Source of the DNA: Bordetella parapertussis
Lineage (GTDB): Bacteria > Pseudomonadota > Gammaproteobacteria > Burkholderiales > Burkholderiaceae_B
Direction: 5' to 3'
DNA length: 5,853 nt
Assembly (NCBI GenBank): GCA_943331855.1
Contig: CALQNE010000227.1
Coordinates: 1 to 5,853, forward strand
Position numbers and translations under genes: made by a program. A model generated the notes under the pieces. The model did not search any database and had not been told where the DNA came from. It worked only from the letters and a program-made list of their open reading frames with translations. Of the stretch, positions 1-5,853 are shown piece after piece. The first letter of the stretch is position 1; each line of letters opens with the position of its first letter.

Positions 1-62
1 AGAAGACTATGCTTGCTTGGGGCGGGTGCTGACAACGTAGAGGCTGAGGTCGATGCGTTCAT
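1..62 (-). CDS. phnE: Probable phosphonate ABC transporter permease PhnE, N-terminal fragment
   Basis: An open frame starts at ATG 62-60, four bases after the phnD stop, and runs without a stop to the window edge, giving 20 complete codons (MNASTSASTLSAPAPSKHSL). The peptide is a Ser/Ala/Pro-rich polar leader with no recognisable domain. Such a tail is plausible before the first membrane segment of a permease, but it cannot identify the family by itself. The call rests on position: in phosphonate transporters phnE normally follows phnC-phnD, and the 4-nt gap suggests translational coupling to phnD. If correct, the protein would be the inner-membrane channel that pairs with the PhnC ATPase. 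No strong Shine-Dalgarno sequence is visible in front of this ATG, so a slightly later start outside the window is possible. Confidence 0.55.
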   Translation of the reverse strand, partial: MNASTSASTLSAPAPSKHSL

Positions 63-66
63 GAAA

Positions 67-1026
67 TTACTGTTTCAACGCTGCAAGTTTGCTGTCAAGT
101 TCAGCGAGTTTGGCTTTTTTATCTGCAGCGTTCATACCCTCGTCATTCTCAATTTTTAAGCGCTGGCTAAACAAATCTAGCTCGCGAATAGGGATGAGTT
201 GCGCGTTCGTAGAGGGTTGAAATCCAGCCAATTTATTAATATTCATTAAGATTTCTTTTTCCTTGGCGTCGGTTTTGCCGTAGTTAAAGAAAAACTCTTT
301 GAGTTTTTGCTTAGTCGCCTCAGGCAAATCCTTCAGCATCAACAGCGGATCAGAGGCAATGAGTGGCGATGTCCAGATCACTTTGATCTCTTTGAACTTT
401 GCAGGTTGAAGCGCTTCAAGTTTTTCTAAGGCTTCACTATTGGCCGTGGCGACATCAACTTGCTTGGATGCAACTGTTAGCAAGTTTGTTTCGTGATTTG
501 CTGCGCGTGTAACTTTGAAAATCTTTTTCGGATCTACATTATTTTTGGCAAAGACGTAAAAGCCAGGAACCAGAAAGCCAGAAGTCGAATTTGGGTCACC
601 GTTACCAAAGCTCAGTGATTTGGCATTTTTTAAAACATCTTCAACCGAGTTCAACGGGCTATCGCGGTGCACGACCAAGTGCGAGTAATAGCCGAGTGTT
701 CCTGTAGCAGAGATCTGTTGTGCAAAGACCTCAGCGCCCGAGCGATCAACGGCCTCCATGGCAGACTTGTTACCAAGCCAAGCTGCCTGTACCTTCTTAA
801 AGCGCATGCCTTCAATAATTCCGGCATAGTCTGACGCAAAAAATGGATTAGCTTTAATCCCGGTTTGACGCTGAAGGTCGGCGAACAGTGGCAACCAGTT
901 TTGCTTTAAGTTCTGGCTGGATTCGGTCGATATCAAACCGAAGTTAATCTCTTGCGCTTGCGCACCTTGTGTGTAAACGATCGGCGCGATCGAAAGGATG
1001 GCTAGTGCCAATAATTTGTTTAGCAT
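67..1026 (-). CDS. phnD: Phosphonate ABC transporter, periplasmic substrate-binding protein PhnD
   Basis: 319-aa periplasmic binding protein that captures phosphonates and delivers them to the PhnC/PhnE transporter. Residues 1-24 form a classical signal peptide: Lys4, a hydrophobic core (LLALAILSIAPIV) and an AQA|QE type I cleavage site after residue 24. The mature part has the PhnD-family start (EINFGLISTE), a SDYAGIIEGMRF segment near 65-76 and the hallmark GDPNSTSGFLVPG loop at 143-155. Ser147, Thr148 and Ser149 match the residues that bind the phosphonate oxygens in E. coli PhnD. NHETNL (178-183, with Glu179) and Asp226 match other ligand positions in that family. The C-terminus (about 297-319) is Lys/Ala-rich and helical-looking. 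The length is close to the E. coli protein (338 aa). The ATG at 1026 is preceded by AGGAG with 8-nt spacing. It lies 30 nt after phnC and 4 nt before probable phnE. The exact phosphonate preference cannot be read from sequence. Confidence 0.95.
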   Translation of the reverse strand: MLNKLLALAILSIAPIVYTQGAQAQEINFGLISTESSQNLKQNWLPLFADLQRQTGIKANPFFASDYAGIIEGMRFKKVQAAWLGNKSAMEAVDRSGAEVFAQQISATGTLGYYSHLVVHRDSPLNSVEDVLKNAKSLSFGNGDPNSTSGFLVPGFYVFAKNNVDPKKIFKVTRAANHETNLLTVASKQVDVATANSEALEKLEALQPAKFKEIKVIWTSPLIASDPLLMLKDLPEATKQKLKEFFFNYGKTDAKEKEILMNINKLAGFQPSTNAQLIPIRELDLFSQRLKIENDEGMNAADKKAKLAELDSKLAALKQ

Positions 1027-1034
1027 TGAGTAGA

Positions 1035-1039
1035 CTCCT
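1035..1039 (-). promoter_or_regulatory. Ribosome binding site of phnD
   Basis: On the minus strand AGGAG lies 8 nt before the phnD ATG. It is the strongest Shine-Dalgarno match in the window. That fits the high translation usually needed for a periplasmic binding protein relative to its ATPase (inference). Confidence 0.7.
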
Positions 1040-1056
1040 ATAAATGAAAGCTCGGG

Positions 1057-1911
1057 TTAAGCGGCTTGGGAAAATGACATGACCGGATTTAAATGTGGGT
1101 GTGTGCTCGTGACTTTTTGCGTAGCGCTGAGCGGTGCAAATAGTTCTTCGACTTGGACCCCATACAGCTCGCGCAGTAGTTCGGGTGTTAACGCAGCGGC
1201 AGCGCCATCAAAGACAATTTTCCCTTGATGCAAGGCGACGACACGAGGGCAGTATTTCAGTGCGATCTCAACCTGATGAAGCGACACGATGACAGTGCAT
1301 TGATCTTCGCGATTGATGCGTGCCAAAATTTCCATGACATTGCGCGATGACTCGGGGTCAAGCGAGGCTATAGGTTCATCGGCCAAAATTAAATCTGCAC
1401 CTTGCACGAGCGTGCGTGCAATGGCGGCGCGTTGCTGTTGCCCGCCCGAAAGCGTTGAGGCGCGCTGGCCATGGCAATCTTGGATCCCAACGCGTGCAAG
1501 GGCTTGATACGCGAGGGTACGTTCAGCTTGATTAAATAGCCCCAACAGACTGCGCCACAAAGGCAAACGGTGTAAGAGCCCGACTAAAACATTTGTCATG
1601 ACCGACAGGCGATCAACTAAATTAAACTGCTGAAAGACGAAACCGACTTTCGCCCTTGAAGCACGAATATCAGAAGCGATCTGACCGTCTTTTTGAATGA
1701 CCGAACCAGCCACTTCAATTGAAGATCCTTTGACTGGATCTGCGGTAAGCAACCCCGCGATATGGCGAAGTAAAGTCGACTTACCTGAGCCAGAGGCTCC
1801 GATCAGTGCAATCATCTCACCGCGATTTGCAGATAGACTGATGTCACAAAGCGCGGGCTTTTGTTCGTTAAAGTGCTTGTTCAGATGGGTGATGCGTAGG
1901 GCAGCAGTCAT
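1057..1911 (-). CDS. phnC: Phosphonate ABC transporter ATP-binding protein PhnC
   Basis: 284-aa cytoplasmic ATPase that powers phosphonate import through PhnE with PhnD as the binding protein. The nucleotide-binding domain is complete: Walker A GASGSGKS at 38-45, Q-loop Gln94 in FVFQQ, a PhnC-like [15 protein letters not shown] stretch after it, ABC signature LSGGQ at 154-158, Walker B LILADEP at 174-180 followed by IASLDPESS (typical of PhnC), and the switch His212. The ATG at 1911 is chosen because AAGGA lies 8 nt upstream. The frame stays open to a TTG at 1962, but that extra peptide does not resemble the family. The protein is about 20 residues longer than E. coli PhnC (262 aa). The excess is a low-complexity C-terminal tail after EELF, ending in a Pro/Ser/Ala-rich stretch. 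It is the first gene after a 120-nt gap that holds a candidate Pho-box promoter, so it probably starts its own transcript. Confidence 0.94.
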   Translation of the reverse strand: MTAALRITHLNKHFNEQKPALCDISLSANRGEMIALIGASGSGKSTLLRHIAGLLTADPVKGSSIEVAGSVIQKDGQIASDIRASRAKVGFVFQQFNLVDRLSVMTNVLVGLLHRLPLWRSLLGLFNQAERTLAYQALARVGIQDCHGQRASTLSGGQQQRAAIARTLVQGADLILADEPIASLDPESSRNVMEILARINREDQCTVIVSLHQVEIALKYCPRVVALHQGKIVFDGAAAALTPELLRELYGVQVEELFAPLSATQKVTSTHPHLNPVMSFSQAA

Positions 1912-1919
1912 AGCATGAG

Positions 1920-1924
1920 TCCTT
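1920..1924 (-). promoter_or_regulatory. Ribosome binding site of phnC (decides the start)
   Basis: AAGGA on the minus strand lies 8 nt before ATG 1911. It supports the 284-residue PhnC over the longer frame that begins at a TTG at 1962. Confidence 0.65.
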
Positions 1925-1939
1925 CGTTCGGAGCTTGTT

Positions 1940-1973
1940 AGTATGTCTAAGTGACATGACAAATGCTTTACAG
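1940..1973 (-). promoter_or_regulatory. Candidate Pho box and -10 element upstream of phnC
   Basis: Reading the minus strand in the phnM-phnC gap, CTGTAAA (1973-1967), a 4-nt spacer GCAT and TTGTCAT (1962-1956) form two 7-mers at an 11-bp period. That is the architecture of a PhoB binding site, with repeats of CTGTCAT. They match the repeat consensus at 5 of 7 and 6 of 7 positions. Ten nucleotides further, CATACT (1945-1940) matches TATAAT at 4 of 6 positions. In PhoB promoters the Pho box replaces the -35 element, and the -10 lies about 10-11 nt beyond it, as here. Transcription would start near 1933, leaving a short leader before the AAGGA site. This is read by eye, and neither element is perfect. 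Confidence 0.5.
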
Positions 1974-2031
1974 TTATGTGAATATTGAAAGAGGGCGCGT
2001 CGAACAGACTAAGTACAACCAGAACCTAGAA

Positions 2032-3189
2032 TTAAACGACTTGAATACCTTCACGCCACACCGAGCGAGCGAAAGCCTGGCTTGCTTGACCGGTGGCTTC
2101 ATGCATGCGCATGCGCACCAGATCAGCTCTAAAACCAATTTCAAGGGCACCGCGATCGTGTAAACCGGTTGCTTGCGCGGGATTGCGTGTCACCGTGGCA
2201 ATAGCATCTGGCAGACTCATCACGCCTTCTTGTACTAAACGAGCGACCGCGCCGAGCAGGCTGCCCGGAACATAATCGGATGAGAGCACATCTAGTAAAC
2301 CTTGCTTGGCCAATTCGGTGGCAGACACATTGCCGGAGTGCGAACCACCGCGCACCACGTTCGGCCCGCCCATAACAGTTAGCAATCCCAAATTTTTTGC
2401 GCAGCGCGCTGCAGCGATCGTTGTTGGAAATTCAGACATGCTGGCACCCTCGGCGAAGGCTTGCTGAACGTGTGCCTCTGTCGTGTCATCGTGGCTGGCG
2501 AGATGGATGCCTGTACGTGTTGAGTAGTCGACAAAATACTGACGATGCGGTGCACTAAATTGATCTTGCAGCATGGCAGCGTTGCTGACTTTGTCTTCGA
2601 ATTTTTCGCGGCTCCAGCCTTTTTTACCTGTAAAGTACACACGCGCTTGCTCGATGTCTTCCCACTGACGTTGGCCTGGAGTGTGGTCCATTAGTGAGAT
2701 CAGCCCAAGCCTAGGGTGTCCATTAAAGGGCTCAAAAAGCTCGATCGTGTTAGGTGCCGGTAGTTCACAGCGCACATGAATGTAGTGATCCGCACGCAGT
2801 AGATTTTCTTTGGTGTATTGGTCAAGCGCCGAAAGCACGGGCTCCCAAGTCTGACCGCGAACGCTTTCCGTATCCGCCTCGCCTACGCCGAGCGCGTCAA
2901 AGACGGTTGTGATACCCGCGCAAGCGATTTCTGCGTCATGTGCGATCAATGCTGGCTTCTCAGCCCACATCACCTTAGGACGAGGCATCAAGTGGCGTTC
3001 AAAATTATCGGTGTGGATTTCAATCATGCCGGGCATCAAAAAATCCCCTTCAAAATCGATGGCACCTAACGCAGAACTGCCTCCAGAATCGATCGAGTCA
3101 ATCCGACCATTTACGACTGAAACTGAGCCGTGAATAATTTCATGATTCACAATAAGTCGTGCGTTATGAATGACTATTGAGCCGCGCAT
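2032..3189 (-). CDS. phnM: Alpha-D-ribose 1-methylphosphonate 5-triphosphate diphosphohydrolase PhnM
   Basis: 385-aa cytoplasmic enzyme of the amidohydrolase superfamily. It removes pyrophosphate from ribose-1-phosphonate 5-triphosphate, yielding the 5-phosphate that PhnJ cleaves. It begins with the small beta domain common to amidohydrolases (residues 1-52). The metal-site strand MPGMIEIHTDNFERH follows, with His59 and Asp61 in the PhnM-type HTD motif. Further likely ligands are His138 in YIHVR, His233 in LASHDDTTEAH and Asp305 in LSSDYVPGSLL. Other family landmarks are LMDHTPGQRQ near 166-175 and GGPNVVRGGSHSGN at 274-287. The C-terminus closes with the usual SVWREG beta-domain strand. Length is near E. 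coli PhnM (378 aa). The ATG at 3189 is set by GGAG 6 nt upstream and overlaps the phnL 3' end by 16 nt. It is the last gene of the tightly packed catalytic block. Confidence 0.95.
   Translation of the reverse strand: MRGSIVIHNARLIVNHEIIHGSVSVVNGRIDSIDSGGSSALGAIDFEGDFLMPGMIEIHTDNFERHLMPRPKVMWAEKPALIAHDAEIACAGITTVFDALGVGEADTESVRGQTWEPVLSALDQYTKENLLRADHYIHVRCELPAPNTIELFEPFNGHPRLGLISLMDHTPGQRQWEDIEQARVYFTGKKGWSREKFEDKVSNAAMLQDQFSAPHRQYFVDYSTRTGIHLASHDDTTEAHVQQAFAEGASMSEFPTTIAAARCAKNLGLLTVMGGPNVVRGGSHSGNVSATELAKQGLLDVLSSDYVPGSLLGAVARLVQEGVMSLPDAIATVTRNPAQATGLHDRGALEIGFRADLVRMRMHEATGQASQAFARSVWREGIQVV
2100..2118. repeat. 19-bp alternating pyrimidine-purine tract with overlapping palindromes inside phnM
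   Basis: The plus strand alternates pyrimidine and purine without a break for 19 bases. It contains two overlapping 12-bp perfect palindromes (GCATGCGCATGC at 2103-2114 and TGCGCATGCGCA at 2106-2117). It encodes the Arg-Met-Arg-Met-His-Glu-Ala part of PhnM near its C-terminus. Such tracts can in principle form Z-DNA, but here it may simply follow from the Arg-Met codon run. Confidence 0.5.
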
Positions 3190-3902
3190 GTCATACTCCG
3201 AAAATTGTTCATGTCAATACGGCGTGTGGCAAGTTGCTTGCCAATCGCCTGATCGTGAAAGATTCCAACCGCAGCAGCCCCGGCGGCGATTGCTTCCTGA
3301 ATGAGCGTTACAACGGTTTGTGTATTGAGTGCGTCGAGCGACGCTGTTGGTTCATCAAGCAATAGCAAGGCGCGCGGCTTAATCATGCTGCGCGCGATAT
3401 TGACTCGTTGCTGTTCACCACCTGAAAACGTTGCTGGCGCTAACCCCCACAAACGTTCAGGTATCCGTAACCGCGTTAACCAGACACTTGCCACTTCTCG
3501 GGCCTGCTTAATCGCTTGTTCGTCATGTCCGGTTTCTGATAAAAGCGGTTCGGCCACAAGGTCAAGCGTTGAAATTCGTGGAATCACACGTAAAAACTGA
3601 CTTACGTATCCAATATGATGGCGACGGACGTCGATGAGCGCACGCGGACTCGCGGTCGTGAGCTCAAGGGGCTCGCAATCTTTCTCTGTGTATTGAATCG
3701 ATCCAGCACTGACTCGATAGTTTGAGTAAATCAGTTTGAGTAACGTGCTTTTGCCCATGCCCGACGCGCCGTCTAACACGACGCATTCGCCAGCAGCAAC
3801 CTCAAGGTTGACATCATTCAAAACGGATAGCGTGAGCCCATTCTGGTGGTGCAACGTAAACTGCTTGCTCACATTCGTGAGACGTAAAAGAGGTGTATTC
3901 AT
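3174..3902 (-). CDS. phnL: C-P lyase ABC-type ATPase PhnL
   Basis: 242-aa soluble ABC-family protein of the C-P lyase pathway. With PhnG, PhnH and PhnI it is required to couple phosphonate to the ribose of ATP with loss of adenine, and it is not a transporter subunit. Landmarks: Walker A GASGMGKS at 45-52, followed by TLLKLIYSNY, a stretch typical of PhnL. Then HHIGYVSQFLRVIPR with Q-loop Gln102, signature FSGGEQQRVNIAR at 159-171, Walker B ALLLLDEP at 178-185, TASLDA, and switch His216 in IFHD. The Walker A has Met49 where E. coli PhnL has Ser; this position is variable and the Lys and Ser ligands are intact. It is about 16 residues longer than E. coli PhnL (226 aa). The ATG at 3902 overlaps the phnK stop in an ATGA junction, which implies coupled translation. 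The 3' end overlaps phnM by 16 nt. No strong Shine-Dalgarno is visible. Confidence 0.94.
   Translation of the reverse strand: MNTPLLRLTNVSKQFTLHHQNGLTLSVLNDVNLEVAAGECVVLDGASGMGKSTLLKLIYSNYRVSAGSIQYTEKDCEPLELTTASPRALIDVRRHHIGYVSQFLRVIPRISTLDLVAEPLLSETGHDEQAIKQAREVASVWLTRLRIPERLWGLAPATFSGGEQQRVNIARSMIKPRALLLLDEPTASLDALNTQTVVTLIQEAIAAGAAAVGIFHDQAIGKQLATRRIDMNNFRSMTCAAQ
3196..3199 (-). promoter_or_regulatory. Ribosome binding site of phnM inside the phnL 3' end
   Basis: GGAG on the minus strand lies 6 nt before ATG 3189 and within the last phnL codons. It fixes the phnM start despite the 16-nt overlap with phnL. Confidence 0.65.
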
Positions 3903-4699
3903 GGTTGAAGCACCGAAGACACTAATAATTGGGTGTACGGGTGTTGCGGATCATCTAGCACCTGATCGGTCAATCCCGTTTCAACGATACGACCGCGCTG
4001 CATGACGATCATGCGATGGGCAAGCAGACGAGCGACAGCTAGGTCATGCGTCACAATGACAGAGGCCAAATCCATTTGTTGCGTCAGCTGACGCAATAAA
4101 TCAAGTAGTTTGGCCTGCACGGATACATCCAGACCTGAGGTTGGCTCATCCATGAATACGAGGCGAGGGCGCGTCACGAGGTTGCGAGCAATTTGTAAGC
4201 GTTGTCGCATCCCGCCCGAAAAGTGCTTGGGCAAATCGTCAATTCTTGAGGGATCGATTTCAACGCGCGCGAGCCAGTCGCAGGCGGTGGCGCGTAACTG
4301 ACCGTAATGTCGATCGCCTAGCGCCATCAAGCGCTCTCCGACATTAGCGCCGGCCGAGACGTCCATGCGCAAGCCATCGGCAGAGTTTTGATGGACAAAT
4401 CCCCAATCAGTGCGCGCAAGCAAGCGACGTTGTGCTTCGGTCATCTGAAAGACATCGCTTATGGTTCCGTCTTTGAGTTGAAACTCAACGGTGCCGGCAT
4501 CGGGGCGATCGCGCGCTGCGAGCACGTTCAGTAAGGTGCTTTTTCCAGAGCCGGATTCGCCGACGATGGCCAGAACCTCTCCTGACCATAGTTCAAAACT
4601 TGCATCGATTAATGCCGTACGCTGTCCGTAACGCTTAGTGAGTTTTGTGGCGCGTAGAATCGGAGCGTTTTTAGACGTGACCATTACATTATTTTCCAT
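3899..4699 (-). CDS. phnK: C-P lyase ABC-type ATPase PhnK
   Basis: 266-aa ABC-family ATPase that docks on the PhnGHIJ core complex near PhnJ. Despite resembling oligopeptide-transport ATPases (it has the ...DPQHPYTQLLVSS tail of that group) it acts in C-P bond cleavage, not import. Motifs: Walker A GESGSGKS at 47-54, Q-loop His103-Gln104 in WGFVHQ, DGLRMDVSAGANVGERLMA (108-126, a PhnK hallmark), signature FSGGMRQRLQIARN at 160-173, Walker B RLVFMDEP at 179-186, SGLDVSVQAKLLDLL, and switch His218 in VTHD. E. coli PhnK is 252 aa. I chose ATG 4699, which overlaps the phnJ stop by 11 nt. ATG 4684 (261 aa, 4 nt after phnJ) is nearly as good, because neither has a strong ribosome site. The frame stays open upstream to 4960, but that part lies over the essential phnJ cysteine region and is not family-like. 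The stop overlaps phnL by 4 nt. Confidence 0.94.
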   Translation of the reverse strand: MENNVMVTSKNAPILRATKLTKRYGQRTALIDASFELWSGEVLAIVGESGSGKSTLLNVLAARDRPDAGTVEFQLKDGTISDVFQMTEAQRRLLARTDWGFVHQNSADGLRMDVSAGANVGERLMALGDRHYGQLRATACDWLARVEIDPSRIDDLPKHFSGGMRQRLQIARNLVTRPRLVFMDEPTSGLDVSVQAKLLDLLRQLTQQMDLASVIVTHDLAVARLLAHRMIVMQRGRIVETGLTDQVLDDPQHPYTQLLVSSVLQP

Positions 4700-5633
4700 T
4701 GCTGTGGTCACTCGTTTGAGCAGGCAAGTCTTGCTCGATACTGTTCTGTCTGGATTGACAATAATCCGAGTCTGAGCAAACAAATATTCGCCCACCGTTA
4801 TCGTCGGTAATGACTTCGTCCAAAAAGCTGATTCTTGAGCCGCATAATTCGCAAGGCGCCTCCCATTGCTGGACCTCAAAGGGGTAATCTTCAAAGCCGA
4901 GGCTTTCAACGGTGGTGTAGGGAGGTACTGCATAGATGCGTTTTTCGCGGCCAGCACCAAAAAGCTGTAGTGCTGGATTCATATGCATCTTAGGGTTGTC
5001 AAATTTTGGAATGGGCGAGGGAGCCATCACGTAACGGTGATTGACAAGCACGGGATAGTCGTAGGTGGTTGCGATGTGGCCGTAGCGCGCAACATCTTCA
5101 TATAGCTTCACGTGCATCAACCCGTATTCGGCAAGACCATGCAAGCTGCGTGTTTCACGCTCGCGTGGTTCAAGACGTTGCATGGGTTCGGGCACCGGCA
5201 CTTGATAAATGATGACTTGGTCTTCACTCAAGGGCATTTCTGGTATGCGATGACGCGTTTGAATAAGCGTTGCGGCTTGTGTATACGTCGTGATTTCAAC
5301 ATTTGTGGTGCGTTGAAAAAAGCGTCGAATATTGACCGCGTTGACCGTATCGTCTGATCCCTGATCGATCACCTTGAGAATATCTTTCGGGCCAATGACC
5401 GAAGCCGTCACTTGAATGCCACCCGTGCCCCAACCATAGGGCAGAGGCATCTCACGTGAGCCGAAGGGCACTTGATAGCCTGGTATCGCGACTGCTTTTA
5501 AAATCGCCCGACGAATCATGCGTTTCGTGCGTTCGTCTAGGTAGGCAAAATTGAAGTGTTGAGAAACGCCCTGATTTTCGTTGGAGTGCGTCAATGCGTT
5601 TACTGAGGTAAAGCCTTTTTCAATGTCATTCAT
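4689..5633 (-). CDS. phnJ: Alpha-D-ribose 1-methylphosphonate 5-phosphate C-P lyase PhnJ (radical SAM)
   Basis: 314-aa catalytic subunit that breaks the C-P bond. It uses a [4Fe-4S] cluster and S-adenosylmethionine, and releases the hydrocarbon (methane from methylphosphonate) plus ribose 1,2-cyclic phosphate 5-phosphate. The PhnJ-specific cluster motif is complete as C-x2-C-x21-C-x5-C at Cys261, 264, 286 and 292. The first three match the cluster ligands (E. coli Cys241, 244, 266) and the last matches the thiyl-radical Cys272. The glycyl-radical residue (E. coli Gly32) is Gly52 in VAIPGYQ. Core blocks such as NFAYLDERTKRMIRRAILKA, PYGWGTGGIQ and PSPIPKFDNPKM are near-identical to the family. 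Compared with E. coli (281 aa) there are about 20 extra N-terminal residues and a polar C-terminal tail. ATG 5633 is chosen because AGGTG lies 6 nt upstream. An in-frame GTG at 5642 overlaps that site. It overlaps phnI by 8 nt and phnK by 11 nt. Confidence 0.97.
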   Translation of the reverse strand: MNDIEKGFTSVNALTHSNENQGVSQHFNFAYLDERTKRMIRRAILKAVAIPGYQVPFGSREMPLPYGWGTGGIQVTASVIGPKDILKVIDQGSDDTVNAVNIRRFFQRTTNVEITTYTQAATLIQTRHRIPEMPLSEDQVIIYQVPVPEPMQRLEPRERETRSLHGLAEYGLMHVKLYEDVARYGHIATTYDYPVLVNHRYVMAPSPIPKFDNPKMHMNPALQLFGAGREKRIYAVPPYTTVESLGFEDYPFEVQQWEAPCELCGSRISFLDEVITDDNGGRIFVCSDSDYCQSRQNSIEQDLPAQTSDHSNGK

Positions 5634-5853
5634 GTTCAACACCTGAATCGTCTTGTGAAGTTTCGGTGTCTTTAGCGCCCAGGCGCATTTTTCTGACTAA
5701 CTCAAGTTCTGACTGAAAATCAACGTAGTGCGGTAGTTTTAAGTGCTGAACGAAGCCCGAGGCTTCAAGACTATCGCTATGCGATAGAACGAACTCGGGC
5801 ATTTGCGCGGGCGATTGTACGGTTTCACCGAGCTCTTCAGCTCTTAAGGCACG
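5626..5853 (-). CDS. phnI: C-P lyase core complex subunit PhnI, C-terminal part
   Basis: The last 75 codons and TGA stop of phnI; the 5' part lies beyond the window. The segment PEFVLSHSDSLEASGFVQHL (19-38 of the fragment), continuing KLPHYVDFQSELELVRKMR, is the conserved C-terminal signature of PhnI. The following 18 residues (GAKDTETSQDDSGVEHE and neighbours) are a variable polar tail. PhnI is the nucleosidase component of the PhnGHIJ complex. With PhnG, PhnH and PhnL it displaces adenine from ATP with a phosphonate, giving ribose 1-phosphonate 5-triphosphate. E. coli PhnI is about 354 aa, so roughly a fifth is present here. Its 3' end overlaps phnJ by 8 nt and carries the phnJ ribosome site, so PhnI and PhnJ, which sit in the same complex, are probably translationally coupled. 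Confidence 0.95.
   Translation of the reverse strand, partial: RALRAEELGETVQSPAQMPEFVLSHSDSLEASGFVQHLKLPHYVDFQSELELVRKMRLGAKDTETSQDDSGVEHE
5640..5644 (-). promoter_or_regulatory. Ribosome binding site of phnJ inside phnI (decides the start)
   Basis: AGGTG on the minus strand, 6 nt before ATG 5633. The alternative GTG start at 5642 lies within this site, so the ATG is preferred and PhnJ is 314, not 317, residues. Confidence 0.6.

Noticed and set aside
1313..1507. Short open frames on the plus strand opposite phnC, phnM, phnL, phnK and phnJ
   Set aside because: They are antisense shadows of well-supported genes. Their peptides mirror reverse-read Walker and signature motifs and have no family resemblance or convincing ribosome sites.
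1912..1962. TTG start at 1962 giving a 301-residue PhnC
   Set aside because: The added 17 residues are not family-like and would cross the candidate promoter. ATG 1911 has an AAGGA ribosome site at the right distance.
1912..2031. Transcription terminator after phnM
   Set aside because: I looked for a GC-rich stem followed by a T run on the minus strand and found none. Only a weak 5-bp inverted repeat (ATGTC/GACAT, 1943-1957) is present, overlapping the candidate promoter.
3174..4699. PhnK and PhnL as subunits of a second, peptide-type ABC importer
   Set aside because: Their specific motifs and their place between phnJ and phnM identify them as C-P lyase proteins. No extra permease or binding protein accompanies them.
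4700..4960. An in-frame upstream extension of PhnK giving a 353-residue protein
   Set aside because: It overlaps the phnJ coding region that carries the cluster cysteines, has no resemblance to PhnK, and would make the protein about 100 residues longer than the family.
5634..5642. GTG start for PhnJ at 5642
   Set aside because: It lies in the AGGTG ribosome site that serves ATG 5633.
1..5853. Mobile elements, CRISPR arrays, tRNA or rRNA genes
   Set aside because: None seen. The window is almost fully occupied by intact phn genes on one strand.

Overview
The window is a slice of a carbon-phosphorus (C-P) lyase operon, the pathway that lets bacteria use phosphonates as a phosphorus source. 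Every supported gene lies on the minus strand, so the biological order runs from position 5853 down to 1: phnI (3' end only), phnJ, phnK, phnL, phnM, then a 120-nt gap, then phnC, phnD and the first codons of a probable phnE. The protein sequences resemble the proteobacterial (E. coli-type) C-P lyase families. Intermediate base composition and the layout suggest a proteobacterium other than an enteric, perhaps a betaproteobacterium, but the window alone does not fix the genus.

Region by region: 5626-5853 holds the last 75 codons of phnI, part of the nucleosidase/core complex. 4689-5633 is phnJ, the radical-SAM C-P lyase itself, with all its iron-sulfur and thiyl cysteines. 3899-4699 and 3174-3902 are the two ABC-type ATPases phnK and phnL, which belong to the lyase machinery and not to a transporter. 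2032-3189 is phnM, the triphosphate diphosphohydrolase. These five genes are tightly packed, with start/stop overlaps of 4-16 nt. The gap 1912-2031 carries a candidate Pho box followed at the right distance by a -10-like hexamer. After it come phnC (transporter ATPase), phnD (periplasmic phosphonate-binding protein) and the 5' end of a probable phnE (permease).

How they work together: PhnD captures phosphonate in the periplasm, and PhnC with PhnE moves it into the cytoplasm. There the PhnG-H-I-L group attaches it to the ribose of ATP, PhnM removes pyrophosphate, and PhnJ breaks the C-P bond, with PhnK docked on the PhnGHIJ core. The order (catalytic genes first, transporter genes after phnM) is rearranged relative to the E. 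coli phnCDEFGHIJKLMNOP order. I found no undescribed system. The genes look intact and orthodox, and the most useful new observation is the putative internal PhoB-dependent promoter ahead of phnC.
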